Below, in pieces: positions 43,865 through 51,840 of a stretch of 64,000 nucleotides of DNA. Under the pieces are notes generated by a model, which was not told where the DNA came from, searched no databases, and saw only the letters and a list, made by a program, of their open reading frames with translations. Numbering within the stretch: the first letter of the stretch is position 1; the number at the start of each line of letters is the position of its first letter. This stretch comes from Thermoactinomyces daqus. GTDB lineage: Bacteria; Bacillota; Bacilli; Thermoactinomycetales; Thermoactinomycetaceae. Made by a program: the position numbers and the translations under genes. The stretch lies in assembly GCF_000763315.1 (NCBI RefSeq), contig NZ_JPST01000003.1:186001-250000 (forward strand), given 5' to 3'.

Positions 43865-44671
43865 GTGTTTCAACTGAACCGCAAAGTTTCAGGAACAACG
43901 CTGGACATTCGGGGGTTAAAAAAACAATTTGACAATCGCCTGATCTTGAACAACATCGATCTTCTCGTTCAACGGGGCGAATTTCTCGCTGTCGTCGGCC
44001 GTTCCGGCAGCGGGAAAAGCACGCTGCTTCGCCTGATTGCCGGACTGGAAGAACCGAGCGGCGGCGTGATTATGCAGGAAGGAAAAGCCATCTCCGGGCT
44101 GAACGACGCCGCCAGAATCATGTTTCAGGAACCCCGCCTCTTGCCGTGGCGAACTGTTTTTGCCAACATTGCGCTCGGCATCCGGGACCAAAACGGCAGA
44201 ACGGAAAAAACAGCCCGCATCCTGGAGCAGGTCGGTTTGGCCGGTTACGGGAAGCAATGGCCTGGAGTCCTTTCCGGCGGGCAACGTCAACGGGTCGCCC
44301 TGGCACGGGCTCTCGCAAGCAATCCCCGCCTTCTTTTGCTCGATGAACCATTGGGCGCTCTGGATGCCCTGACACGGATTGAAATGCAGCGGTTAATTGA
44401 AAAGCTTTGGCAAGAACAACGATTCACGGCTCTCCTGGTTACTCACGATGTCGAGGAAGCCGTCATCCTGGCTGACCGGGTCATCATGCTGCGAGACGGG
44501 AAAGTGGGAATGGATATCCGTATTCCTCTGCCCAGGCCGCGACAGCGGAACAATCCGCTCTTTGCTTCGCTGGTCGGCACCATCCTTGACCAGGTAATGG
44601 CCTCAACGGACCGGCAAAAGTCGCAAACCCTGAACTTGGTCACTTCCAAAACGGATAAAGCTTCATCCTAA
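43865..44671 (+). CDS. ssuB: Sulfonate ABC transporter ATP-binding protein
   Basis: 268 residues: Walker A GRSGSGKSTLLRLIAG, Q-loop IMFQEPRLLPWRTV, signature LSGGQRQRVALARAL, Walker B RLLLLDEPLGALD and the switch His in LLVTHDVEEAV. It powers SsuC. The start is uncertain: GTG 43865 is used here, but CTG 43874, 6 nt after GGGGGTG, is possible. A 98-bp gap without a gene separates it from ssuC. After the stop a small ACCCTG/CAGGGT hairpin is visible without a strong T-tract. Confidence 0.88.
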   Translation: MFQLNRKVSGTTLDIRGLKKQFDNRLILNNIDLLVQRGEFLAVVGRSGSGKSTLLRLIAGLEEPSGGVIMQEGKAISGLNDAARIMFQEPRLLPWRTVFANIALGIRDQNGRTEKTARILEQVGLAGYGKQWPGVLSGGQRQRVALARALASNPRLLLLDEPLGALDALTRIEMQRLIEKLWQEQRFTALLVTHDVEEAVILADRVIMLRDGKVGMDIRIPLPRPRQRNNPLFASLVGTILDQVMASTDRQKSQTLNLVTSKTDKASS

Positions 44672-44711
44672 CCCTGCTGTCCGAAAACAGGGTCAGTACC
44701 GCCTCCCCATT

Positions 44712-45173
44712 TTATTTATAGATTTTCATCTCTTGTAACGGCGGAGAATACAAGTGGAAGGTGACAAGCCTCTGCGTGGAAGGATTGCGCATTTTATGAA
44801 TCTGCCCTTGCGTGGCAAAAAAGAATTGGCCAGGCCCGTAACGGTTTTGCTCATAAGCAAACGGTTCGTCCTCTTTTTCCAGAACGTACAAATGGTTAAT
44901 CAAATTTCCTTCCACCACCTGACCGCATCCGATGGAGCAACCGTGATTATGGATCGGTGTTTGTTTCATTCCGGGGATATGAATCACAACCGCCTCGACG
45001 AAATCCGAACGGTAGACCACATTTCTCCCGTACGGATTCCCGTCGGGGCTGGTCACATAAGGGAGGATTTTTTCACGCGTACACCCGATGGCCTGTACCG
45101 CTTCTGTCAGTTCACGGAATCCCGGGTGTTCCACCTTGGACAGTACCTCTTTAATCTGCCTTAAAAAATCCAT
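44712..45173 (-). CDS. Cysteine dioxygenase
   Basis: 153-residue cupin that oxidises cysteine to cysteine sulfinate with non-haem iron. The motif YGRNVVYRSDFVEAVVIHIP precedes the metal site: His pair in TPIHNHG and the third His in QGQIHKMRNPS; CGQVVEGNL follows. The bacterial CDO size is right. ATG 45173 follows GGAGGGAAGAGAA. It is divergent from the small gene and molybdoenzyme at 45316-46650 and convergent with ssuB. Cysteine sulfinate breaks down to sulfite, linking it to the sulfite-oxidase-like enzyme next door. Confidence 0.85.
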   Translation of the reverse strand: MDFLRQIKEVLSKVEHPGFRELTEAVQAIGCTREKILPYVTSPDGNPYGRNVVYRSDFVEAVVIHIPGMKQTPIHNHGCSIGCGQVVEGNLINHLYVLEKEDEPFAYEQNRYGPGQFFFATQGQIHKMRNPSTQRLVTFHLYSPPLQEMKIYK

Positions 45174-45315
45174 TTCTCTTCCCTCCATCAAACGGAAATG
45201 ATCACTTTCTTTACAATATTTACTTAATTAGTCAAGATTTAATGTCTGATTGATCATCTTCAGAATATGCTGTTTTTGACACCTTGGTTCGTTCCATTTT
45301 GAAAGGGTGAACGTG

Positions 45316-45591
45316 ATGGGTTACATCAATTTGAAAGAACGATACTTTCTGCTGAGGCATCTGGAAAAAATCAAAATCCATGTGTGTCGTGAGGAACAAT
45401 CCCTGATCACTTCCATTCTGGGCAAAATCAGATTTCCCGACATTCTCTTCACGCCGGCGGAATATCGCTTCCTCAAAACGGTCATCGTTTCCTGTCTCCA
45501 TGACGCCATGGATCAGAAAGATGAAATCCAGGTCAACTTTCTCCGTTGCCTCTTCTCAAAAATTGAACAATACGCTTGTCAGGAGGAATGA
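45316..45591 (+). CDS. Small protein of unknown function preceding the molybdoenzyme gene
   Basis: 91 residues, not recognised. It is predicted to be mostly helical and soluble, with three cysteines (HVCREEQ, VSCLHDA, LRCLFSK) and one near the end (YACQEE), and no signal peptide or membrane segment. GAAAGGG lies 8 nt before ATG 45316, and the stop is only 3 bp before the molybdoenzyme start, so the two are almost certainly co-expressed. A chaperone-like or maturation role for that enzyme is possible but only a guess. Confidence 0.65.
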   Translation: MGYINLKERYFLLRHLEKIKIHVCREEQSLITSILGKIRFPDILFTPAEYRFLKTVIVSCLHDAMDQKDEIQVNFLRCLFSKIEQYACQEE

Positions 45592-45594
45592 AAA

Positions 45595-46650
45595 ATGAAT
45601 CAACAAAACGGCAGAAAAAACCATCCTTATCCGCTCACAGTGAGCCTCAATCCCGAAAATCAGGAAACACCGGTTCATTTTGTGGAAGACTGGATCACTC
45701 CGGTGGAATTGATGTATAAACGGAATCACTTTCCTTATCCCTCTGCCGCCGACATTCCCGCCACCCTTCATCTCAACGGGCTGGTCGATCATCCTTTGAC
45801 GCTGGACTATGAAGATTTGTTGTCATGGCCGTCCAAAACCCTTGTCGTTCCCTTGGAGTGTGCCGGCAACCGGCGAACATCTTACTCACCCAGGGTCTAC
45901 GGCGTTCAATGGCAGAAGGGGGCCATCAGTCAGGGCCGGTGGAAAGGAGTGCCTCTTGCCTCTCTTCTTAAACGGGCGGGGCTCAAAACGACGGCAACAG
46001 AAATCGTCTTTTCGGCCATTGACCAAAGCCCCGACGGAACCTCCTATGCCCGCAGCCTGCCGGTGGAAAAGGCACTGCACTCGGATACCATCATTGCTTA
46101 TGAATTGAACGGAAAACCCCTTCCCTTCAAACACGGATACCCCTTTCGCTTGATCGTCCCCGGCTGGTATGCCATGGCTTCCGTAAAATGGCTTTCGAAA
46201 ATAACAGCCATCGACCACCCCTTTCAAGGTTTTTTCCAGACAGAAGATTACGTCTACTACCCCCATGACGATACAGATGAAGGCAAAACCCCGGTCACAA
46301 CGATGAAAGTGAATTCAATCATTCAGCAGCCGCAAGACTATGATGTAGTGAAAAAGGGAATAAACAAAATCAAAGGATTTGCCTGGACGGGAGAAGGAAG
46401 GATTGTAAAGGTGGAGATAAGCACGGACAACGGCCGATCCTGGCACCCGGCAACATTGCACTCAGAACCGCAGCACCCCTACGCTTGGACTTTTTGGGAG
46501 TTCTTATGGGAAGCCAAATGTGAAGGAGAATTTACCATCATGTCACGCGCGACTGATTCAGAGGGGCGAACCCAGCCGATGGAACCCGTCTGGAACCGGA
46601 AAGGATACGGATACAACGGTATATTTAAAGTCCGCGTCAAGGTTGAGTGA
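45595..46650 (+). CDS. Sulfite-oxidase-like molybdopterin oxidoreductase
   Basis: 351 residues. The N-terminal molybdopterin domain carries the Mo-ligating Cys in VPLECAGNRR, with RWKGVPLASLLKRAG and PFRLIVPGWYAMASVKWLSK; the C-terminal dimerisation domain shows VKVEISTDNGRSWHPATL, YAWTFWEFLWEA and MSRATDSEGRTQP. No twin-arginine or Sec signal is visible, so it appears cytosolic. It probably oxidises sulfite to sulfate, removing the sulfite released by SsuD and by cysteine sulfinate breakdown. No haem or dedicated acceptor gene is adjacent, so the electron acceptor is unknown. GTCAGGAGG precedes ATG 45595. Confidence 0.85.
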   Translation: MNQQNGRKNHPYPLTVSLNPENQETPVHFVEDWITPVELMYKRNHFPYPSAADIPATLHLNGLVDHPLTLDYEDLLSWPSKTLVVPLECAGNRRTSYSPRVYGVQWQKGAISQGRWKGVPLASLLKRAGLKTTATEIVFSAIDQSPDGTSYARSLPVEKALHSDTIIAYELNGKPLPFKHGYPFRLIVPGWYAMASVKWLSKITAIDHPFQGFFQTEDYVYYPHDDTDEGKTPVTTMKVNSIIQQPQDYDVVKKGINKIKGFAWTGEGRIVKVEISTDNGRSWHPATLHSEPQHPYAWTFWEFLWEAKCEGEFTIMSRATDSEGRTQPMEPVWNRKGYGYNGIFKVRVKVE

Positions 46651-46827
46651 AAAAAATGCCCCTTCGCCAAAACCCCCCTTTTTTCTGCCATTCACCCATC
46701 AATTTTTGTATAATTCAGAAACAGTTCCCGTTCACTCTTTCGCAACCCGTAAGATCATGTTAGAATAAAACCTGTTTACTAAATCAAATAGTAGAACTAT
46801 ACATCTGACATAAGGGGAGTTTTTGCG

Positions 46828-47367
46828 ATGAAAGTATACGTGGTTTACGATAGCGAAAGCGGACATACAGAGGTACTGGCCAAGGCGATCGGACAAGGCG
46901 CACAGGAAATTGAAGGTGCAGAAGTGTTCGTCAAACATGTGAACGAAGCGGACGTTCGCGATTTGCATGATATCGATGCCCTGATCTGGGGTTGCCCGGG
47001 TCACTTTGGCACCATCAGCGCCGGCTTAAAAAGCTGGATCGACAAGCTGGGATACCTGTGGGCAGCCGGAAAACTGGTTGGAAAAGTGGGCGCCGCCTTC
47101 TGCACCACGGCCACTTTGCACGGCGGTGCGGAAATGACGCTGTGGAACTTGATCACCCCGATGATGCATAACGGAATGATCATTGTCGGTCTGCCGAGCA
47201 ACGTGCCGGAAAACGTTTTGCATGGCTCATACTATGGGGTGGCGGTAACCTGTCCGGTGGAAGACAGCGAAGATGCACCAAAAAATATGCCCACCGAATC
47301 AGACCAGGCTCTTGGACGTGCATTGGGGCGCCGTGTAGCGGAAGTAGCAAAAAAACTTCACGGTTAA
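46828..47367 (+). CDS. Flavodoxin-fold NAD(P)H:quinone oxidoreductase-like protein (WrbA-like)
   Basis: 179 residues of the flavodoxin fold. The FMN phosphate loop is [20 protein letters not shown], followed by [20 protein letters not shown] and [20 protein letters not shown]. The arrangement fits WrbA-type quinone reductases, which reduce quinones by two electrons to limit oxidative stress. AAGGGGAG precedes ATG 46828. The 177 bp upstream contain TATAAT (46708-46713 region) and TAGAAT -10 candidates. Role in the neighbouring sulfur genes is not indicated. Confidence 0.78.
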   Translation: MKVYVVYDSESGHTEVLAKAIGQGAQEIEGAEVFVKHVNEADVRDLHDIDALIWGCPGHFGTISAGLKSWIDKLGYLWAAGKLVGKVGAAFCTTATLHGGAEMTLWNLITPMMHNGMIIVGLPSNVPENVLHGSYYGVAVTCPVEDSEDAPKNMPTESDQALGRALGRRVAEVAKKLHG

Positions 47368-47401
47368 TTCATTTGATCCAATAACGTCAGGAGTGAAATC
47401 G

Positions 47402-47800
47402 ATGGGATTAGTAATCATCATTCTCTTAATGGTGGTTGGGATTCTCTTTTTGATTATCTTTAACGTAAGAGCTGTCAAAAACAAAGACAAAGACAAAAAA
47501 AGAGTGACATCAGCTGAGAATCCCACCCTCCAGTCCAAACCGGACCCGGTTTCCGCAGAAGAACCGGATTCCGCGGCGGCCATGGATCAATCGAAGCCCA
47601 AGGTGGAGACAAAAACCAAGGTGGCTCCGAGAACAACCTCTACCAAACAAGAGATTTCCAGGCAGACAGACCAGGAATACCGCGAAGCGCTGCGACGTGG
47701 TTTGTCCGCGATGACAAAACCGGAAAAACCAGCAAAAAAAGATCACATCGATGATGATGAGTACCGGAAAATGCTGCGCCAAATGCAGCAAAAAAAATAG
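47402..47800 (+). CDS. Small single-span membrane protein with charged cytoplasmic tail
   Basis: 132 residues, function not recognised. One N-terminal membrane helix (LVIIILLMVVGILFLIIF) is followed by a Lys/Glu/Pro-rich, probably disordered tail and a short helical end (QEYREALRRGLSAM, DDEYRKMLRQMQQ) that has two similar YR-x-[AM]-LR units. AGGAG lies 8 nt before ATG 47402. It follows the flavodoxin gene by 34 bp and is closed by a strong terminator, so the two form an operon. Confidence 0.65.
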   Translation: MGLVIIILLMVVGILFLIIFNVRAVKNKDKDKKRVTSAENPTLQSKPDPVSAEEPDSAAAMDQSKPKVETKTKVAPRTTSTKQEISRQTDQEYREALRRGLSAMTKPEKPAKKDHIDDDEYRKMLRQMQQKK

Positions 47801-47814
47801 AATTTTAAAGTACT

Positions 47815-47864
47815 CCCCTTAAAGGGCCCGAAATCGTTCTGACATCCCTTTAAGGGGGGTTTTT
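47815..47864 (+). terminator. Intrinsic terminator after the small membrane protein gene
   Basis: CCCCTTAAAGGG and CCCTTTAAGGGG form a perfect 12-bp stem around a 19-nt loop, followed by GGTTTTT. Confidence 0.9.
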
Positions 47865-47891
47865 CCATCACTGACAAAGGAGATCGAAAAC

Positions 47892-47945
47892 ATGGAGAAC
47901 TTCATTTTTATCACTGTTTTTACTGTCCGTGGTGAAACAAAATGA
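47892..47945 (+). CDS. 17-residue leader peptide coupled to the MFS exporter start
   Basis: ATG 47892 lies 8-10 nt after a strong AAAGGAG and opens an 18-codon frame (MENFIFITVFTVRGETK, stop TGA 47943-47945). Its stop overlaps the exporter start codon in an AATGA arrangement, and the exporter itself has only a weak GGTG upstream. This is the layout of a translational leader that controls or couples expression, as in inducible resistance and efflux genes. Too short for homology; the call rests on signals and position. Confidence 0.55.
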   Translation: MENFIFITVFTVRGETK

Positions 47946-49297
47946 ACGGCAAAAAACCGAACCGCCTCCTCTTTCTCATCGCCATCGCATCGGGGACCTT
48001 GCTAAATCCGCTTAACTCGTCAATGATTTCCATGGCCCTTCACCGCATTCAGCAGGATTTTCACCTTTCATTTACGACGGTCTCCTGGCTGATCTCCTCC
48101 TACTATCTGGCCAGCGCCATCGGTCAGCCCGTTATGGGCAAAGTCGGTGATCAACTGGGCCGCAAGAATATTTTTCTCATCGGTTTGCTTTTGGTCGCCC
48201 TGTCGGCTTTGTCAGCTCCGTGGGCCCCGACTTTTCTCATTCTCATCCTGGCCCGGCTGATCCAATCTTTTGGCAGTTGTTCCATTTACCCCTCGGGCAT
48301 GGGCATGATCCGGGAATATATCACGGAAAAGCAGGCTTCCGCCTTGGCGATCATCTCTTTATTCGCCACCGGAAGCGCCGCCTTCGGTCCCACCATCGGC
48401 GGATTTCTCATTGATCTGGGCGATTGGCCGGCGATTTTTACGGTGAACATCCCGGTCATTTTGATCAGTCTCCTGCTGGGCTGGTTCTACCTGCCGCCCG
48501 ACCGCGACAAGGAGCGGCCCTCCTTCCGGCAAACAGTGAAACAACTGGATCTGCCCGGAATCTTGTTATTTGCGGCCTCCATGGTCTTCTTGCTCTGGTT
48601 TTTGCTTTCCTTTAAAACCCAAGCCCATCCGCTGTCCGGAATTCTGGGAATTCTCCTGCTCGCCGGATTCATCTACCGCGAACTTCACGTGGAAAAACCG
48701 TTTATACAGCTTCGGCTGTTTAAAACCAACCCCTTGCTGAGCTGGGTTTACCTTCAGTTTATCGTCTTGAACATTTATAACTACTCGATTTTTTTTGGGT
48801 TGCCCACCTACTTTCAGGAGGCAATGAACCTGGATGTGAAAACAAGCGGGCTGCTCATGCTGTTCAATGCCGGATTCGGTGCCTTGATTTATCCGGTGAT
48901 GGGAAAATGGATTGACCGTTCCGGCGTAAAAACCCCTCTGATCATCAGCTCTTTCTTGATGGTTGGCGGAGCTTTGCTGTTAACCTTTGTCTTCGTTCAC
49001 CTGCCGTTGTATGGGATGGCCTTTGCTTTGGCGATCATGGGCCTCAGTTACGGAATCACGAACGTATGCCTGCAATCTGCCCTGCTGATGGTCGCCCCTC
49101 CCTCAATGACCAGTTTGGCGTCCGGACTTTTTCAAACATGCCGCTATATGGGTTGCATCCTGTCGTCGGTTCTGCTGGGACTGGTATTCGGCACGAAAAT
49201 AAGTCCCGGCCACCTGCAATGGATGGGGTATGCACTCATCGTCTCCTCACTGGCCAGTGTCTGGATGAGCTTAAAATTTAACCCTCGCCAAGATTGA
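47942..49297 (+). CDS. MFS drug-exporter-like protein (DHA2/14-helix type)
   Basis: 451 residues, about 12-14 membrane segments. LLNPLNSSMISMALHRIQQD, WLISSYYLASAIGQPVMGKV, GDQLGRKNIFLIG (motif A) and LARLIQSFGSCSIYPSG are typical of proton-driven exporters of the DHA2 family. It ends with a short hydrophilic tail. Substrate unknown; the coupled leader ORF suggests inducible expression by a translation-affecting compound, but this is inference. Confidence 0.82.
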   Translation: MNGKKPNRLLFLIAIASGTLLNPLNSSMISMALHRIQQDFHLSFTTVSWLISSYYLASAIGQPVMGKVGDQLGRKNIFLIGLLLVALSALSAPWAPTFLILILARLIQSFGSCSIYPSGMGMIREYITEKQASALAIISLFATGSAAFGPTIGGFLIDLGDWPAIFTVNIPVILISLLLGWFYLPPDRDKERPSFRQTVKQLDLPGILLFAASMVFLLWFLLSFKTQAHPLSGILGILLLAGFIYRELHVEKPFIQLRLFKTNPLLSWVYLQFIVLNIYNYSIFFGLPTYFQEAMNLDVKTSGLLMLFNAGFGALIYPVMGKWIDRSGVKTPLIISSFLMVGGALLLTFVFVHLPLYGMAFALAIMGLSYGITNVCLQSALLMVAPPSMTSLASGLFQTCRYMGCILSSVLLGLVFGTKISPGHLQWMGYALIVSSLASVWMSLKFNPRQD

Positions 49298-49313
49298 CGA
49301 GGGTTTCTTTTTT
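49281..49313 (+). terminator. Intrinsic terminator overlapping the MFS stop
   Basis: ACCCTCG and CGAGGGT pair around an 11-nt loop containing the stop codon, followed by TTCTTTTTT. Confidence 0.75.
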
Positions 49314-49332
49314 CGCTTTAAGGTGTTGCCCC

Positions 49333-49842
49333 TTACTGACCCGCTTTTACTGCAAACTTCGCCTGGTGAAACTCAATCACTTTCCCGTGAACCGGGTCAT
49401 TTCCCTCATATTGAACGGCAGTGACCGTATATGTACCGGGCTTGAGCATGCTCGGGTCTTTTTCCAGAGCCAGTGTTCCCTGGAACATCTTGCCCCCGTG
49501 CTCCGTTTGCAACCAGCGCTTATTCACAAAAATAAAAACGTCTTTATCATCAGCAAAGTTTTCAATTGTAAATCCTGTTTGTACGGTCAGATCATCTTCC
49601 CCCAGCATCAGAACCGGAATGTCTCCGTCCGCAGCTTCACCGTCCGCTGTTTGGATCGTCAGCTTTCCATCCCCTGTTTCCGAAGCACCGTCCGGAAAGG
49701 GGATTTTCATTTCATCCTTTTTGGTTGCCTCCGCACCGGAAGGAGCTTTCGCTTCATCCTTGATGACCACTTGATTTGTGTTACAAGCAACTATGAAAAT
49801 AGAGACAATTCCCAGGATCAAAAAGAAAACACCTTTTTTCAC
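49333..49842 (-). CDS. Lipoprotein of unknown function
   Basis: 169 residues. The signal peptide ends IVSIFIVAC (lipidated Cys about residue 20). A Thr/Ala/Glu-rich linker is followed by a beta-rich domain: LTVQTGFTIENFADDKDVFI, QGTLALEKDPSMLKPGTYTV and HGKVIEFHQAKFAVK. No specific family was recognised; the pattern of a bound-additive Ig-like domain on the outer membrane face is plausible. GGGGGGATCAC precedes ATG 49842. Convergent with the MFS gene. Confidence 0.7.
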   Translation of the reverse strand: MKKGVFFLILGIVSIFIVACNTNQVVIKDEAKAPSGAEATKKDEMKIPFPDGASETGDGKLTIQTADGEAADGDIPVLMLGEDDLTVQTGFTIENFADDKDVFIFVNKRWLQTEHGGKMFQGTLALEKDPSMLKPGTYTVTAVQYEGNDPVHGKVIEFHQAKFAVKAGQ

Positions 49843-49934
49843 CTGTGATCCCCCCTTATGTACATGTTCAGCTCAGGCAGCCCAGACAGCCGTTATCCAC
49901 TATTATAAATTCCTTGCTCCACTTGACAAAAACC

Positions 49935-50159
49935 TCAAATCCCGTTTTCCGGTTTAACTTTCCTCCTGAAGTTTGTGAGACATTCCTTGCATATGCACGA
50001 TTGATGCAACTGCTCCGGAGGAACAAGCCCAAAGATTTCCTGCGGAAAAGTTTCAGCGGTACACCAGCAACTTTCCTGCGGCGGCCGCGAAAGATAACCA
50101 CACGCGTTGTCCCGGCCGCAGATGGGGCAGTTTCGCGCCTGCCCGTTATTTTCTTCCAT
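49935..50159 (-). CDS. Cysteine-rich CWC-family protein
   Basis: 74 residues with the pattern CPICGRDNACGY, ESCWCTAETFP and CICKECL, matching the Cys-rich CWC family of small zinc-binding-type proteins, function unknown. GGGAGGGGAAAG lies just before ATG 50159. It is divergent from the Met-rich membrane protein gene at 50373, and the 213-bp gap between them holds no further gene. Confidence 0.75.
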   Translation of the reverse strand: MEENNGQARNCPICGRDNACGYLSRPPQESCWCTAETFPQEIFGLVPPEQLHQSCICKECLTNFRRKVKPENGI

Positions 50160-50372
50160 TTCTTTCCCCTCCCGATACCATCAATCTGAGTATACCACCG
50201 ACCGGTAAAATTCAGAAACAGTCTTGTCCATTCTCAACTTGGGTCGCATTTATAACTCTTTCGGGCTATACCGGTCCAAGAGAAAGTTATATAAAATAAT
50301 CATGATTCATACTATTAAATGATTGGAAGCAGCCATGCTCTCCAACAAGAACAGGAGGTTGAATATTACCGT

Positions 50373-51005
50373 ATGCATTCCATGTCCTCTCAAGCAACCC
50401 CGGATGCGCTGCCACTGGCCGTTCACGCCGCTTCCCTTGTTCTGGCGGTGCTCCTGAGCAGCTTGTTGGTCTGTCTGGCCTCAAAAAACAGAGGAAAAAT
50501 CCCTTGTATGTCAGGCATGATGACGGCGATGACGAACGCCACGATGTCCGGTTTGACGACAGGTACAGTCTTGGGAATCATGCAGATGACCATGTTTGTG
50601 CCAACCGCCGTCGCGACGCTTTTCGGTTTGGCTGTTGGTTATTTGACCGGACGACCCTATGGCCTGATCGCTGTCATCGACGGAATGCTGGCGGGAATCA
50701 TGGGTGGCTTGATGGGGGCGATGCTGGGAGTCATGGTCATGAATGATCATCCGACCGATACTGTTTTGTTGATCGATCTTCTGTTTGTCATTTTAACCGC
50801 TTGTTCCGTTAAACACGGCGAATCGTTTTCTGCCATCCTGAAAACAATACAGAAACGCAGCTGCAGCGGGACAAGGGGCGGATCACCGTGGAGAAACCGA
50901 TTAAATGCCTGGAATGCTACAAGCAAAGACCGGGCGGTCGTTGTAATTTCTGCCCGGTCAAAAACAAGGATCAATACGAGGAAATCGGAGGAGGATTTTA
51001 TATAA
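50373..51005 (+). CDS. Met/Gly-rich multi-span membrane protein of unknown function
   Basis: About 210 residues. Four membrane segments are visible: AASLVLAVLLSSLLVCLA, then a Met/Thr/Gly-rich stretch (MSGMMTAMTNATMSGLTTGT), VPTAVATLFGLAVGYLTG, and IDGMLAGIMGGLMGAMLGVM, with Gly-zipper repeats. The richness in Met recalls Cu(I)-handling or small channel proteins, but no family was recognised. The start is uncertain (ATG 50373 or 50382; AGGAGG is 14 nt away). The last 40 residues overlap the small CxxC gene in another frame and lose membrane character, so the true stop could be earlier if a frameshift exists. Confidence 0.55.
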   Translation: MHSMSSQATPDALPLAVHAASLVLAVLLSSLLVCLASKNRGKIPCMSGMMTAMTNATMSGLTTGTVLGIMQMTMFVPTAVATLFGLAVGYLTGRPYGLIAVIDGMLAGIMGGLMGAMLGVMVMNDHPTDTVLLIDLLFVILTACSVKHGESFSAILKTIQKRSCSGTRGGSPWRNRLNAWNATSKDRAVVVISARSKTRINTRKSEEDFI

Positions 51006-51049
51006 AAAAACAAGCAGGAGAAAATCGTATACCCAAGGAGGACAAATAG
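50888..51049 (+). CDS. 53-residue CxxC-CxxC zinc-ribbon-like protein (below usual length cut-offs)
   Basis: GTG 50888, with AAGGGGCGGATCACC upstream, opens a frame reading VEKPIKCLECYKQRPGGRCN followed by FCPVKNKDQYEEIG and a Lys/Glu-rich end, stop TAG 51047-51049. The two Cys-x2-Cys pairs 10 residues apart look like a treble-clef or zinc-ribbon knuckle. It overlaps the end of the membrane-protein frame by 118 bp in a different frame. The coherent Cys pattern and codon use favour this frame in the overlap. Function unknown. Confidence 0.55.
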   Translation: MEKPIKCLECYKQRPGGRCNFCPVKNKDQYEEIGGGFYIKKQAGENRIPKEDK

Positions 51050-51186
51050 TCCTTCAGAGGCTGCGGCCAACTTAAGCAGAAGGGGATTGGCGTTTTTCCG
51101 CAACGACCTGGAAAAAACCAATCCCGCCGGACTCCTGTTTTCGGGCGTGTAATCAAACTGAGAGTCCCCGCTCATCCACCGGCAGC

Positions 51187-51840
51187 TCAATCATCGGAAA
51201 TGGTTGGTGGTTTGGCGTAAAAATAGGAGGCCACAACCGCGATCAGCAACCACAACAGAATCAGGCCCAGCACGGCCCAGTTCCCCATGGAGGAGGGCAG
51301 GACCCATGCGAGAACGATGATCAGCAGACCGGTGGGAATGCCCAGATTCCCCGCCAGCCGATGCGTACGAAGCCAGCTTCTTTCGCTGGAAAGAGTCCAC
51401 GCCGTCCGGATGCCAATTCGCCAGTTGGGTTGAAGCCGGGGCAAAACATTTGAATACAGAAGAATCAGAAGGCCGATCATCGCAGGCACGAATTTCAGCG
51501 GAATCCCGATGTTTAAGGCACTGGCCAGAGACCAGAGAGCGATCAATCCGAAAAAGACGACGGTAATGCCGCCGATATACCGGTAAGTGGGCCAAAATTC
51601 CCGGTAGTTTTTCTTTTTCGGATCGATTCTCCAAAGCACATGCCATAAGAGAATAACCAGCAACATGGCTCCGGGTTGAATGAGAACGGCAACAAGGCGC
51701 GGCCTGAATCAATCCGGTTGCCCTGCCAAATTGAAATGCGTCGGAACTTCGGCCGGAAGATGTGGATAAGCCAAAATTGTCAATACCATCACCAAGATCC
51801 ATGCAGCCCAACCCCACCAAGGAATCGCTTTACTCTTCAT
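51187..51840 (-). pseudogene. sdpI: SdpI-family membrane protein, interrupted by an in-frame TGA
   Basis: SdpI-type proteins (DUF1648 plus SdpI domains) give immunity to the SDP cannibalism toxin and, with SdpR, form a signalling pair. The frame starts at ATG 51840 (KSKAIPWWGWAAWILVMVLT, then LAYPHLPAEVPTHFNLAGQP), meets TGA at 51711-51709 where Arg is expected (GQPDRFG type), and continues in the same frame with FRPRLVAVLIQPGAMLLVIL, IDPKKKNYREFWPTYRYIGG and the paired helices to 51187. A CGA-to-TGA change explains it. Translation could restart at ATG 51666, giving a 159-residue protein without the first domain. It overlaps the sdpR-like gene by 11 bp. Confidence 0.78.
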
